The position numbers and the translations under genes are program-made. Shown piece after piece: positions 51,288 to 61,308 of a DNA stretch of 64,000 nucleotides (within the stretch, counting starts at the first letter, position 1; the number at the start of each line of letters is the position of its first letter). The notes under the pieces are model-generated. The model was not told the DNA's origin and searched no databases. It saw only the letters and a program-made list of their open reading frames with translations. The stretch lies in assembly GCA_045591035.1 (NCBI GenBank), contig JAZNSG010000054.1, forward strand, positions 1 through 64,000, given 5' to 3'. Source of the DNA: SIG440 sp045591035. Its GTDB lineage: Bacteria > Bacillota > Clostridia > Monoglobales > Monoglobaceae.

Positions 51288-53180
51288 TTGTTTAAGGCAG
51301 ACAGCTATGATATAGTGGTAATAGGCGGCGGCCATGCGGGGGTTGAGGCATCTTTTGCGGCGGCGAGGTTAGGGATGAAGACCTGTTTGTTTTCAATCAG
51401 CCTGGACAGCATCGCTAATTTGCCATGTAATCCAAGCATAGGTGGTACGGCAAAAGGACATCTTGTCCGTGAAATAGATGCTTTGGGTGGCGAAATGGGA
51501 AAGGCGGCAGATGCCACCCTTTTGCAATCCAGAATTTTAAATCGGGGCAAGGGACCTGCGGTTTATTCTTTGCGTGCCCAGATTGACCGCAGGGCATATC
51601 AAACAGAAATGAAGCATAGACTCGAAATGTGCGATAACCTCCATGTTAGACAGGGCGAAATAGTAAAGGTTAATTTAAATGATGATGGTAATGTGTGTTC
51701 TGTTGAAACTGCGGGAAGAGCTTTGTATGAATGCCGGTGTGTTATTGTATGTACGGGTACATACCTCAAATCCAGGATAATAATTGGCGAGTTTAGTCAG
51801 GAAAGCGGTCCTGATGGGGTATTCCCGGCTATCGGTCTTTCTAAGAGCCTTGAAGATATAGGGGTTGAGCTTGTCAGGTTTAAAACAGGCACCCCTCCAA
51901 GAGTAAACAGACGGTCAATTGATTTTTCGGAGCTTGAAAAACAAGATGGCGATGATGAAATAACACCATTTTCCTTTGAAACAACGAAGCCCCTTGAAAA
52001 CAAGGTTAGCTGCTATGTCACATACACAAACGCGAGAACCCATAAGGTTATACTTGACAATATACACAGATCTCCTCTTTATGGCGGAGATATCAAAGGC
52101 ATAGGTCCAAGGTATTGCCCGTCTATTGAGGATAAGATTGTAAGATTCAAGGACAAGGAAAGACATCAGCTTTTTATTGAACCCATGGGAGAAAATACCG
52201 AAGAAATGTATATCCAGGGTTTTTCAAGCAGTTTGCCTGAAGATGTCCAGATTGAAATGCTTAAGACCCTTCCGGGGCTTGAAAATGCACAGGTTACAAG
52301 AAATGCATATGCCATTGAATATGACTGTTGCAATCCTCTTCAGCTCAAGGCAACCCTTGAGTTTAAAAACATAGGTGGACTTTTCGGAGCGGGACAGTTT
52401 AACGGAACATCAGGCTACGAAGAAGCAGCGGCACAGGGACTTGTGGCGGGAATAAATGCGGCTCGGAAAATTTTAGGCAAAGAGCCTTTTGTTCTTGACC
52501 GAAGCGAGGCGTACATAGGCACACTGATTGATGATTTGGTTACAAAGGGAACAAACGAACCATATCGGATGATGACATCAAGGTCTGAATACAGATTGAT
52601 TCTCAGACAGGATAATGCAGACCTGAGGCTCACACCGAAGGGATTTGAGCTTGGGTTGATTTCGGAAGAAAGGTATAAGGCTTTTCTTGAAAAGAAAAGG
52701 CTGATTGAAGATGAGACAAGGCGACTTGAGGGGATTGTGTTCCCTCCGTCAAAAGAGGTCAATGAATTTTTGGCAAAGAGGGGTGCTACGCTCATTTCAA
52801 CCGGAATTCGTGCGAGTGAGCTTCTCAGGAGACCCGAAATCACTTATGACAGTCTTGCCGAAATTGACGAAAATATGCCCAAGCTTTGTGCTGAAGTGCG
52901 TGAGCAAGTTGAAATAAGCATAAAATATGCGGGGTACATAGACCGACAGATTGCCCAGGCCGACAAGTTTAAGAAAATGGAGAATAAAAAAATACCTGAG
53001 GACATAGATTATTCTGCCATTGGCGGACTCAGGATTGAGGCAAGGCAAAAGCTGGAAAAACTGAGACCTTTATCCATAGGTCAGGCTTCAAGAATATCAG
53101 GGGTTTCACCTGCGGATATTGCGGTTTTGGTGGTTTACCTTAAGCAAAAGAGCAAAAAGCCTGTAGAGAAAAAGATTTAA
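51288..53180 (+). CDS. mnmG: tRNA uridine-5-carboxymethylaminomethyl(34) synthesis enzyme MnmG (GidA)
   Basis: A 630-aa FAD enzyme that works with MnmE to modify wobble uridine. The start is TTG, behind CGGAGGGAAAGG. The dinucleotide fold is VVIGGGHAGVEA (residues 10-21), and the GidA signatures are GPRYCPSIEDKIVRF and GLFGAGQFNGTSGYEEAAAQG. The C-terminal helical domain binds MnmE. mnmE and rsmG, its frequent neighbours, are not in the window. The next gene follows after 19 bases. Confidence 0.96.
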   Translation: MFKADSYDIVVIGGGHAGVEASFAAARLGMKTCLFSISLDSIANLPCNPSIGGTAKGHLVREIDALGGEMGKAADATLLQSRILNRGKGPAVYSLRAQIDRRAYQTEMKHRLEMCDNLHVRQGEIVKVNLNDDGNVCSVETAGRALYECRCVIVCTGTYLKSRIIIGEFSQESGPDGVFPAIGLSKSLEDIGVELVRFKTGTPPRVNRRSIDFSELEKQDGDDEITPFSFETTKPLENKVSCYVTYTNARTHKVILDNIHRSPLYGGDIKGIGPRYCPSIEDKIVRFKDKERHQLFIEPMGENTEEMYIQGFSSSLPEDVQIEMLKTLPGLENAQVTRNAYAIEYDCCNPLQLKATLEFKNIGGLFGAGQFNGTSGYEEAAAQGLVAGINAARKILGKEPFVLDRSEAYIGTLIDDLVTKGTNEPYRMMTSRSEYRLILRQDNADLRLTPKGFELGLISEERYKAFLEKKRLIEDETRRLEGIVFPPSKEVNEFLAKRGATLISTGIRASELLRRPEITYDSLAEIDENMPKLCAEVREQVEISIKYAGYIDRQIAQADKFKKMENKKIPEDIDYSAIGGLRIEARQKLEKLRPLSIGQASRISGVSPADIAVLVVYLKQKSKKPVEKKI

Positions 53181-53199
53181 AATAGAAAGCGGTTCTTTT

Positions 53200-54099
53200 A
53201 TGAAGAAGATAATTGCGGGTAAAAATGATGCCGGTCAGCGTCTGGATAAATTTATGACCAAGCTTATGCCGAAAGCATCAAAGGGTATGCTTTATAAATG
53301 GATTCGGAAAAAGAGAGTTAAGGTAAACGGCAAAAAACAAGAAATCTCATATATTTTGCAAGAAGGAGATACCCTTGAGCTTTATATTAATGATGAGTTT
53401 TTCTCAACAGAGAAAGAAACGGAAAATAAATTCAGCTTTGAGAGGGAATATCCTTTGACTGTGGTTTACGAGGATGAAAACATACTTGTCGCTGACAAAC
53501 CGTCGGGAATTTCGGTGCACGGCGAGGAGGGCTGTCTGCTTGACAGAATCCAAAGCTATCTTATTAAATCCGGGGAGTTTGTGCCGGGTGTGGAAAATAC
53601 CTTTTCACCATCCTTGTGCAATCGTATAGATAAAAACACCTCAGGCCTTGTAATTGCGGCAAAGAATGCGATGGCACTTAGAGGAATAAATGAGAAAATA
53701 AAAAATCGGGAAATAAGAAAGTTTTATCTTATGCGGATTGAGGGACAGCTTTCGCCAAAAGTCGGCAAAATAGAGGGCTACACCCTGAAGAATGAGAAAG
53801 AACGAAAGATGATTTTTTCGAAAGAACCCATAAGCGGCGGGAAATACTGTGAAACTCTTTACAGGGTTTTGGATAATGAGGGAACGGTTGAGGCTGAGCT
53901 TGTTACGGGAAGAACCCATCAGATAAGGGCAAGTTTTGGTGCAATAGGAAACCCTCTTTGCGGAGACGTGAAATATGGGGCGAAGAAAAATGGAAGAGGA
54001 GACTTCCAACAACTTCGTGCATATAAAATTGTGTTTGATTTTTCGTCTTCCGCAGGTGAGCTTGAATACCTAAGCGGAAAGGAAATTGAGCGTAGATAA
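53200..54099 (+). CDS. RluA-family pseudouridine synthase
   Basis: A 299-aa rRNA or tRNA pseudouridine synthase of the RluA/C/D family. The N-terminal S4 domain (GQRLDKFMTKLMPKASKGMLYKWIRKKRVKVNG) is followed by the catalytic domain. The active Asp is Asp144 in CNRIDKNTSGLVIAAKN, and VTGRTHQIRASFGAIGNPLCGDVKYG closes the fold. RluC is closest in shape, but the target cannot be assigned. There is a 19-base gap from mnmG and a 43-base gap to addA. Confidence 0.92.
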   Translation: MKKIIAGKNDAGQRLDKFMTKLMPKASKGMLYKWIRKKRVKVNGKKQEISYILQEGDTLELYINDEFFSTEKETENKFSFEREYPLTVVYEDENILVADKPSGISVHGEEGCLLDRIQSYLIKSGEFVPGVENTFSPSLCNRIDKNTSGLVIAAKNAMALRGINEKIKNREIRKFYLMRIEGQLSPKVGKIEGYTLKNEKERKMIFSKEPISGGKYCETLYRVLDNEGTVEAELVTGRTHQIRASFGAIGNPLCGDVKYGAKKNGRGDFQQLRAYKIVFDFSSSAGELEYLSGKEIERR

Positions 54100-54142
54100 C
54101 ATAATTTCTGCTCAAAAATGAAGGGAAAGGAGTTGAAACAGA

Positions 54143-57100
54143 TTGAAGTGGACCAATGAGCAAAGAATGGCCATTGAATATGGTGGTGAAAATATCCTCC
54201 TCGCAGCGGCAGCCGGCTCAGGCAAGACCGCGGTTTTAGTTCAGCGTGTGATTGAAATGGTCTGTGACCCGGAGAAAAGAATCGATATAAATGAACTTCT
54301 TATCCTCACATTTACTGAAGCTGCAGCAAGGGAAATGCGTGAAAAAATTGCTCATGCTATTGAAAAGGTACTTGAAGAAAATCCTGAAAGTGAGCACCTT
54401 CAAAGACAAAAGCTTTTGCTTCATTCTGCAAATATTTCGACTATCCATTCCTTTTGTCTGAATGTTTTAAAAAGCAATATTCATCTCACGGGGCTTCCCG
54501 TGGGGTTTGGACTTGTGTCGGAGACCGAGAACAAAATTATGCTCAGCGAGGCACTTGACGAGGTTCTTGAACGGTTCTATGGGAAAATAAACATTGATTC
54601 ATCTATAGCTGATTTGGTTATGGGTTATGGTGGAATAAAAAATGATGCTACTTTAAGAGAGACTATTCTTGGCCTTTATTATTTCAGCAAGAGTATGCCA
54701 AACCCTGCAAAATGGATGAACGGTGCCATAAGACCTTATATGGAAATTGCCCGTGCTGGAAGTCTTTCGGGTCAAGCACAGATGGAGTGTTTTTGGAGGA
54801 TTGTTAAAGATATCGAAAATTCGGTATTGGGTGTATATGAGCAAATAAACAATGAAATACAAGAACAGCTTTCACCCGACCATCCATATGCAGCTTTTTT
54901 TGCGGAGGAAGAGGCATCACTCAAACGAGTTTTCAAGGGAACGCACGAAGAAAACTATGAAAAGGCACGGGAGTTGATTTTTTCCTTTGAATTCCAAAGA
55001 CTGCCGTCAGGAAAAAGAGGCGCAGAAAGTGACACTTTGTTAGCTCAGGACAAAGTAAAAGCGTTGAGAGAATTGACAAAAGCCCTGGTGGGGGATTTGT
55101 ATGAGCTTTTTATAAATGATGAAGCTGAGGTTATGCGCAGAATAAAAGGCACATACCCAAGACTCAGAACATTGAAAAATATGGTTCTTATGCTTGACAG
55201 ACGGCATATACGAATGAAACGGGCAAAGAACTTTCTGGATTTTGGAGACCTGGAGCACGAAACCTTGAAGCTTTTGACTGATTGCGGAGAAAACTCAGCA
55301 GAGGTAGTTGCAAGACTCAGAAACAAATACAAGGAAATTCTTATTGATGAGTACCAGGACACAAACAATATCCAGGACACTCTTTTCCGTTTGATTTCCA
55401 GAGATAACAGCAATGTCTTTATGGTTGGAGACCTGAAGCAAAGCATCTATACATTCAGAAATGCTGTTCCGGGATTGTTTTCAGAAAAGTACAAAAACTA
55501 TGAGACTGTTGGCGGAGGAAAGCTGATAAGGCTGTTTAAAAATTTCAGGAGCCGTGATGAGGTTGTCAACACGGTGAATTTTGTTTTCAGAAATATAATG
55601 AGTGAAGCTGTTGGTGATGTGAACTATACAAAAGAGGAATACCTGGTAAGAGGTGCTGAATATCCTGAAAACGAAAGTCCAAGCTGTTGCAATACGGAAT
55701 TTCATTTAATCTGTAGCAATCCCGACGATGCAACAAGCGATGACCCAACTCATAAAACACAACTTGAGGCTCGGGTTGTGGCTGAACGCATACGAAGACT
55801 GATTAACGAGAAAACCTTGATTTTTGATAAAGAAAAAGGTGAAATGCGGCCAGTTGCCTATAAGGATATAGTCATTCTTATGAGAAATACGAAGGCTGCA
55901 ACTCCTGTATTTGAACAGGTCTTTGCGGATAGCAAGATTCCCCTTTATACTGAAGTGGGCCGTGGTTATCTTAGCTCTCCCGAGGTTCGGACCGTTTTGG
56001 CGTTTTTGCAGGTTGTGGATAATCCAAGACAGGATATTCCACTGATTGCGGTACTCAGATCACCTATTTGGGGATTTTCTCCTGAAGAATTGGCTGAAAT
56101 CAGAAGCCTGTCGAAACACGGTGCGTTTTATGATGCTGTTATAATAAGCCGAGATAAGGGAAATGAAAAAGCGGAGAAGTTTCTTTCGGCTCTTACGCGT
56201 CTTCGTGAAGAGGCTGAGTATATGAGCATTGAGAGGCTTATTTACAGTATATACTACGAGTATGGTTATTATATGTATTCAGGGGCACTTAGCCGAGGCG
56301 CAGAGCGTCAGGCTAACCTGAGACTTCTTCTTGAACGGGCGATGGAATTTGAAAGAACCCGTCTCAGTGGGCTGTTTGGGTTTATGAATTATATTGAGAC
56401 AATAAAGACTCAGGGCGATGACCTGACTCCCGCAAAAACCCTTGGTGATGACGAGAATGTTGTACGGATTATTACTATCCACAAGTCAAAGGGACTTGAG
56501 TTTCCCGTTGTTATACTTTCGGATACAACACGTGAGTTTAATTCCGGGGACATAAAAAAGAATATAATCTGGAACAGTTATTTGGGAATAGGCGCTGACT
56601 TTGTTGATACAAAGCTCAGAGTGAGATATCCGTCTCTTTTAAGAAATCTGGTTGTACAAGCCGGAAGACAAGAACTTTATTCGGAAGAAATGAGACTTCT
56701 TTATGTTGCTCTTACCCGTGCCAGAGAAAAAATCATAGTGACATCAACCTACAAGCAGACAAAAAAGGGATTGGCGCTGCCTCTTTTCAATAAGTCGGGA
56801 GAGGTAAAACCGGAATATATAAGGGGAAAGAACTGTTTTCGTGATTGGCTGATAGCAGCATTTTCAGCACACTCACAGGGCGAAGAAATACGAAACCTGG
56901 TGGGTTTAGGCAATGAGAATATCAGCTCTGATGCAGGATTTAATCTTGATTTTGTTCACTACGGAAGTGAATCGGAAATCCCTGAGATTCAGGAATCGTT
57001 GGTGCTCAGTGGGGAAATTTCCGGGGAATCCGGAAACTGTGAGTTCGGTCAAGAGGTTGCGGACAGAATGGATTTTGGGCACGGATTGGACTTTGATTAT

Positions 57101-57730
57101 GATATTCCCGTAAAATTGTCGGTTAGCGAAGTAAAAAGAATGCAGACTGATGAGGAATATGTCCCGATATTAGATGAGCTTAAAGTGCATGAACTCCATG
57201 ACTTAAACAGGCCAACGGGTGCAGAAAAGGGTACTATTGTGCACTTTCTTTTGCAGCTGGCAACTCCGGGTGAGATAAATTCAGTTGAGAGTGTTGAGAG
57301 ATTGGTTGAATCGTTGATAAGCAAAAAAATCTTGACTTCTCGTCAGGCTGAGTGTATAGAACCTGATAAGGTTTTTGCGTTTTTCAGTGGTGAATTGGGA
57401 CAAAGAATGAAGACTGCTGTGCGCCTTGAGAGAGAGTTCAGCTTTTATACCGAGGCAAAGGTAAATGAGATATACAAGGATTGCACCTCTTCAGAAAAAA
57501 TATTGCTTCAGGGTATTATGGATTGCTTCTTTGTGGATGAGAACGGCAAGGTGGTTCTTCTTGACTTTAAGACGGACCGGGTAAGAACAAGGGAAGAAGC
57601 ATTGATTAGAGCAAAAAAATATACAGTGCAGATGAAATATTATAAAAAAGCACTTGAAGAAATTCTTGAAAAAGAGGTTGACGAATGTTGGCTCTGTTTT
57701 CTGGAATGCGGCGAGAATATAAAGATTTAA
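54143..57730 (+). CDS. addA: ATP-dependent helicase/nuclease AddA
   Basis: A 1195-aa subunit of the AddAB double-strand-break resection machine. The start is TTG behind AAAGGAG; MKWTNEQRMAIEYGGENILLAA is the usual beginning. Walker A is AAGSGKTAVL, the DEYQDTN box is present, and UvrD motifs include VFMVGDLKQSIYTFR and ITIHKSKGLEFPVVI. The nuclease domain near residue 1150 reads GIMDCFFVDENGKVVLLDFKTDRV. AddB normally precedes AddA; here a pseudouridine synthase does, and no addB is in the window. Confidence 0.95.
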   Translation: MKWTNEQRMAIEYGGENILLAAAAGSGKTAVLVQRVIEMVCDPEKRIDINELLILTFTEAAAREMREKIAHAIEKVLEENPESEHLQRQKLLLHSANISTIHSFCLNVLKSNIHLTGLPVGFGLVSETENKIMLSEALDEVLERFYGKINIDSSIADLVMGYGGIKNDATLRETILGLYYFSKSMPNPAKWMNGAIRPYMEIARAGSLSGQAQMECFWRIVKDIENSVLGVYEQINNEIQEQLSPDHPYAAFFAEEEASLKRVFKGTHEENYEKARELIFSFEFQRLPSGKRGAESDTLLAQDKVKALRELTKALVGDLYELFINDEAEVMRRIKGTYPRLRTLKNMVLMLDRRHIRMKRAKNFLDFGDLEHETLKLLTDCGENSAEVVARLRNKYKEILIDEYQDTNNIQDTLFRLISRDNSNVFMVGDLKQSIYTFRNAVPGLFSEKYKNYETVGGGKLIRLFKNFRSRDEVVNTVNFVFRNIMSEAVGDVNYTKEEYLVRGAEYPENESPSCCNTEFHLICSNPDDATSDDPTHKTQLEARVVAERIRRLINEKTLIFDKEKGEMRPVAYKDIVILMRNTKAATPVFEQVFADSKIPLYTEVGRGYLSSPEVRTVLAFLQVVDNPRQDIPLIAVLRSPIWGFSPEELAEIRSLSKHGAFYDAVIISRDKGNEKAEKFLSALTRLREEAEYMSIERLIYSIYYEYGYYMYSGALSRGAERQANLRLLLERAMEFERTRLSGLFGFMNYIETIKTQGDDLTPAKTLGDDENVVRIITIHKSKGLEFPVVILSDTTREFNSGDIKKNIIWNSYLGIGADFVDTKLRVRYPSLLRNLVVQAGRQELYSEEMRLLYVALTRAREKIIVTSTYKQTKKGLALPLFNKSGEVKPEYIRGKNCFRDWLIAAFSAHSQGEEIRNLVGLGNENISSDAGFNLDFVHYGSESEIPEIQESLVLSGEISGESGNCEFGQEVADRMDFGHGLDFDYDIPVKLSVSEVKRMQTDEEYVPILDELKVHELHDLNRPTGAEKGTIVHFLLQLATPGEINSVESVERLVESLISKKILTSRQAECIEPDKVFAFFSGELGQRMKTAVRLEREFSFYTEAKVNEIYKDCTSSEKILLQGIMDCFFVDENGKVVLLDFKTDRVRTREEALIRAKKYTVQMKYYKKALEEILEKEVDECWLCFLECGENIKI

Positions 57731-57745
57731 AAGGGAGGGAAAATC

Positions 57746-58867
57746 GTGAAGGTTTTGGTTTTGACCGTAACAACGGGACAAGGGCACAATCAAGTTGCTA
57801 AAACTTTGAGTGAACACCTTGAAAAAAATGAAGGGGTTGAGAGCTGCTTTTTGGATACTCTTGAATATATAAATCAGGGCCTTAAGGAGATTGTATCCCG
57901 TGGCTATCTTATGACTACAAAGCGTTTGCCGAAGGTCTATGGAAAAGCCTATCGTCTTGCGGAGAAGCGTGAAGGGGAAAACAGCCGTATTGTGAAGATA
58001 ACAAGCAGCATAATGGCAAAAAAACTGCTTAAATTCATTGAAGAATATGGAGCAGACGTGGTTGTGTGTACACATGTGTTTTCTGCCATATTGATAACTT
58101 ATCTTAAGAAAAAATATGAGTTGAATATAAAAACGGTGGGTATTGTAACCGATTTTACAATACATCCATATTGGGAAGAAACCGAGATGGATTATTATGT
58201 GACAGCCAATGAATGTCTTACAAATCAAGCGGTTAAAAAGGGTATTGAAAAAACAAAGGTGAAGCCCCTTGGTATACCTATTGACCCTAAATTTGAAAGA
58301 CGCACTGAAAAAGCACTTGCAAGACATGTTTTAGGGTTTGAGGAAAAGAGGACCGTTCTTGTTATGAGCGGCAGCATGGGGTATGGGAAAGTTGTCAGAA
58401 CGATTAAAAAAATTGACAGTTCAGACCTGGACTTTCAAATTGTGTCTGTTTGCGGCAGCAATGAGAGATTGAAAAAACAAGTTGACAGTCTCAGAATGAG
58501 ACACAAGCTTTATAACTTCGGATTCTCAGACCAAATTGACCTTTTTATGGATGCGGCAGACTGCATTGTAACAAAACCCGGCGGGTTAACCACAAGTGAG
58601 GCTTTAGCCAAGGCACTGCCAATGATAATTGCCAATCCGATACCCGGTCAGGAAGACAGAAATGTTGAGTTCCTTTTGAATAATGGGGCGGCATTTAAAA
58701 TGAGTTCAACTTTTACGGTTGATGAGGCGTTGTTTCAATTATTCAGCAGCGAAGAAAGAATTAAAATTATGAATAAAATGGTAGAGCTTCTTGGAAAACC
58801 CAAGGCTCTCAGGGATATAGTGGAGTTGATTTTGGAAATGGGAGGCGACAAAAGGGATGACGCTTAG
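57746..58867 (+). CDS. MGDG synthase/UgtP-type glycosyltransferase
   Basis: A 373-aa GT28-family enzyme with a GTG start behind AAGGGAGGG. The N-terminal MGDG-synthase domain reads VLVLTVTTGQGHNQVAKTL. The C-terminal MurG-like sugar-nucleotide domain has VMSGSMGYGKV and CIVTKPGGLTTSEALAKALPMI, with PIPGQEDRN following. Family members add glucose or galactose to diacylglycerol at the membrane, giving glycolipid anchors. The last 11 bases overlap feoA. Confidence 0.9.
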   Translation: MKVLVLTVTTGQGHNQVAKTLSEHLEKNEGVESCFLDTLEYINQGLKEIVSRGYLMTTKRLPKVYGKAYRLAEKREGENSRIVKITSSIMAKKLLKFIEEYGADVVVCTHVFSAILITYLKKKYELNIKTVGIVTDFTIHPYWEETEMDYYVTANECLTNQAVKKGIEKTKVKPLGIPIDPKFERRTEKALARHVLGFEEKRTVLVMSGSMGYGKVVRTIKKIDSSDLDFQIVSVCGSNERLKKQVDSLRMRHKLYNFGFSDQIDLFMDAADCIVTKPGGLTTSEALAKALPMIIANPIPGQEDRNVEFLLNNGAAFKMSSTFTVDEALFQLFSSEERIKIMNKMVELLGKPKALRDIVELILEMGGDKRDDA

Positions 58868-59078
58868 TGATGCTAAGGTCGGGAAGACCTATTCAGTACA
58901 GAATATTGACTTGGAAATAAAGGTGAAACGTCGCCTTGAAATATTGGGAATGACAGGTGGTTCTTTTGTTGAAGTTCTTAATTCAAAGATTTCGGGAACT
59001 AAGATAATAAAGGTACGTGGAACTCGGTTTGCTGTGGGAAAAGAGTTTGCTGAGGGAATAGAGATAAAAGAAGTATAG
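58857..59078 (+). CDS. feoA: Ferrous iron transport accessory protein FeoA
   Basis: A 73-aa SH3-like protein that supports FeoB. The pattern RRLEILGMTGGSFVEVLNSK, then VRGTRFAVGKEFAEGIEI, is typical. It overlaps the glycosyltransferase gene and precedes feoB by 22 bases. Confidence 0.93.
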   Translation: MTLSDAKVGKTYSVQNIDLEIKVKRRLEILGMTGGSFVEVLNSKISGTKIIKVRGTRFAVGKEFAEGIEIKEV

Positions 59079-59100
59079 GCAGACAGGGAGAAAAATCACT

Positions 59101-61137
59101 ATGAAGAATGAAATAAATGTTGCTTTTATTGGAAATCCGAACTGTGGGAAGACTACTCTTTTTAATGCATACACCGGTGCAAACCTGAAAGTTGCGAACT
59201 GGCCGGGAGTTACTGTTGAGAAAAAAGAAGGCTCAATGTCATACCACAACAAAAAATACAAGCTTGTGGATTTGCCGGGCACGTATTCCCTTACCTCATA
59301 TACTATGGAGGAACGATTGGCAAGACAATATATCCTTGGAGACGAAGCAGATGTTATCGTTGATGTGGCTGATGCTTCTGCTCTTGAGAGAAATCTGTAC
59401 CTGACTCTTCAGCTTATAGAACTTGGCAAACCGGTGGTTCTGGCGCTTAATATGATGGATGTTGTTGAGGAGCGGGGAATGGAAATTGACCTTCACAGGC
59501 TTCCAGAAATGCTGGGTATACCTGTTGTTCCCGTTTGTGCAAGAAAAAGAACAGGGCTTAATATCCTTATGCATGCAGTTGCTCACCATGAAAACAAGTG
59601 TATGGACAGGCTCGAGCATCACCATGAGAAAGGTGACCATGAGCATCTTCATCATGACGAGTTTGCTATGGTATACAGCGATGAAATTGAAGACAAAATT
59701 GATAAAATCTCAGAACTTCTGAACACGAAATATCCTGAGCTTGAGAACCTCAGGTGGTATGCCATAAAGATTTTGGAAAGAGATGAGGCTATATGCAAAG
59801 AATATCCTCTGAAACTTGATGGCATAGCGGACAGAAGCTATGAGGAAGATATAATCAATCAAAGATATGACTTTATTGAAGAAATAGTTAAAGAGGTGCT
59901 TGTAAACAAGGAAGAAAAAAGCCAAAATACCGACAAGATAGACAGAATACTCACTCACAGAATTTGGGGATTGCCTATATTTTTAGTTATTATGGCCAGT
60001 GTGTTTTTTCTGACCTTTACGGTAGGTGACTGGCTGAAAGGGTATTTTGAGACAGGACTTGAATGGTTTTCGGGAACTGTACAAAGGTTCTTTGAAATAT
60101 TAAATGCCGGAGAAATTTTAACTTCTCTTGTGGTGGATGGAATTATTGCGGGAGTTGGTGGCGTTCTCACTTTCTTGCCGAATATATTTATATTGTTTTT
60201 AATCCTTGCTTTTCTGGAGGATAGCGGATATATGTCGAGAGTGGCATATGTTATGGATGGCGTGATGTCAAAAATAGGACTTTCGGGACGGGCGTTTATC
60301 CCCATTCTTTTAGGGTTTGGGTGCAGTGTTCCTGCAATAATGGCTTCAAGGACACTTGAAAACAAAGGTGACAGATTAAGAACAATTATGGTTACGCCCT
60401 TTGCTTCATGCAGTGCAAGGCTTCCGGTTTATGTGCTTTTTTCCCAGATGTTTTTTGGCAATTTTGCAATGATTGCAGCGTATTCTATGTATATCATAGG
60501 GATAGTTGTTGCGATTATAGTGGCAAAAGTGCTGTCATGGGTTTCGAAACAGGATGAGGTGAATACCTTACTGATTGAACTTCCTGAGTATAAAACACCA
60601 AATGCTCGAAATATTTCAATCTATGTTAATGAAAAAATTAAAGATTACATAACAAAAGCCGGAACAACCATATTTTTGGCATCAGTTATTCTTTGGGCAC
60701 TTCTGAGCTTTGGCCCTTCAGGGAAGGTTGATGATATGTCGCTCAGTTTTGCGGCGTATGTAGGGCGATGGCTTGTTCCGATTATGAGTACAGCAGGACT
60801 TGGATATTGGCAGATTGTTGTGGCTTTGATTTCAGGAATAGCGGCGAAAGAGGTTGTAGTCTCCAGCATGAGTGTGCTTTATGGCATAGGAAATATTGCA
60901 TCAGTTCAAGGAATGAGTGCCTTGGCGGGAATACTGTCAACCAGCGGCTTTACGGCAGTTAACGCATACTCGATGATGATATTTACTCTGCTTTATGTGC
61001 CTTGTGCTGCGACTATTGCTACTATTCATCGCGAGACAAGGTCACTCAAATGGACTCTGGGTGCAGTTTGTATCCAGCTTGGCACAGCCTGGATATGCTC
61101 TACTGCTTTTTACCTTGCAGCGTCAATATTTTTTTAA
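59101..61137 (+). CDS. feoB: Ferrous iron transporter FeoB
   Basis: A 678-aa inner-membrane Fe2+ transporter with a GTPase domain: GNPNCGKTT (residues 11-19), DLPGTYSL and NMMD. Residues about 162-185, between the G domain and the membrane part, hold nine His (HHH, HEH, HH clusters) and probably bind metal. The C-terminal 400 residues make up about ten membrane segments, with the two FeoB gates GFGCSVPAIMASR and VPCAATIATI containing the conserved Cys. AGGGAGAAAA precedes the start. It lies in the order feoA, feoB, Cys-rich protein. Confidence 0.95.
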   Translation: MKNEINVAFIGNPNCGKTTLFNAYTGANLKVANWPGVTVEKKEGSMSYHNKKYKLVDLPGTYSLTSYTMEERLARQYILGDEADVIVDVADASALERNLYLTLQLIELGKPVVLALNMMDVVEERGMEIDLHRLPEMLGIPVVPVCARKRTGLNILMHAVAHHENKCMDRLEHHHEKGDHEHLHHDEFAMVYSDEIEDKIDKISELLNTKYPELENLRWYAIKILERDEAICKEYPLKLDGIADRSYEEDIINQRYDFIEEIVKEVLVNKEEKSQNTDKIDRILTHRIWGLPIFLVIMASVFFLTFTVGDWLKGYFETGLEWFSGTVQRFFEILNAGEILTSLVVDGIIAGVGGVLTFLPNIFILFLILAFLEDSGYMSRVAYVMDGVMSKIGLSGRAFIPILLGFGCSVPAIMASRTLENKGDRLRTIMVTPFASCSARLPVYVLFSQMFFGNFAMIAAYSMYIIGIVVAIIVAKVLSWVSKQDEVNTLLIELPEYKTPNARNISIYVNEKIKDYITKAGTTIFLASVILWALLSFGPSGKVDDMSLSFAAYVGRWLVPIMSTAGLGYWQIVVALISGIAAKEVVVSSMSVLYGIGNIASVQGMSALAGILSTSGFTAVNAYSMMIFTLLYVPCAATIATIHRETRSLKWTLGAVCIQLGTAWICSTAFYLAASIFF

Positions 61138-61149
61138 GGAGAGCTGGTT

Positions 61150-61305
61150 ATGAAGTATTTAATATGGGGAGTTATTGTTGTAGCTGTGATTTTTGTTTCT
61201 GTAAAAAAATTTCAGGATATAAAAAGAGGGAAGTTTTGCAGTTGCGGTTGTGAGGACTGCAGAAATAAATGCAAGGAATTCTCAGATGAAGAGGAAAGGG
61301 TGTAA
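61150..61305 (+). CDS. FeoB-associated Cys-rich membrane protein
   Basis: A 51-aa protein. An N-terminal membrane helix (KYLIWGVIVVAVIFVSV) is followed by FCSCGCEDCRNKC, with five Cys in 12 residues. This pattern is the small protein often found behind feoB in Firmicutes (PF12669 type), thought to help iron release or [Fe-S] assembly. The start is 12 bases past the feoB stop, with AAGGAGAGC upstream, and the stop is 3 bases before dut. Confidence 0.88.
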   Translation: MKYLIWGVIVVAVIFVSVKKFQDIKRGKFCSCGCEDCRNKCKEFSDEEERV

Positions 61306-61308
61306 AGT

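Noticed and set aside
57491..58327. 278-aa minus-strand frame rich in Phe, His and Cys
   Set aside because: It is antisense to addA and the glycosyltransferase, with composition typical of a shadow frame.
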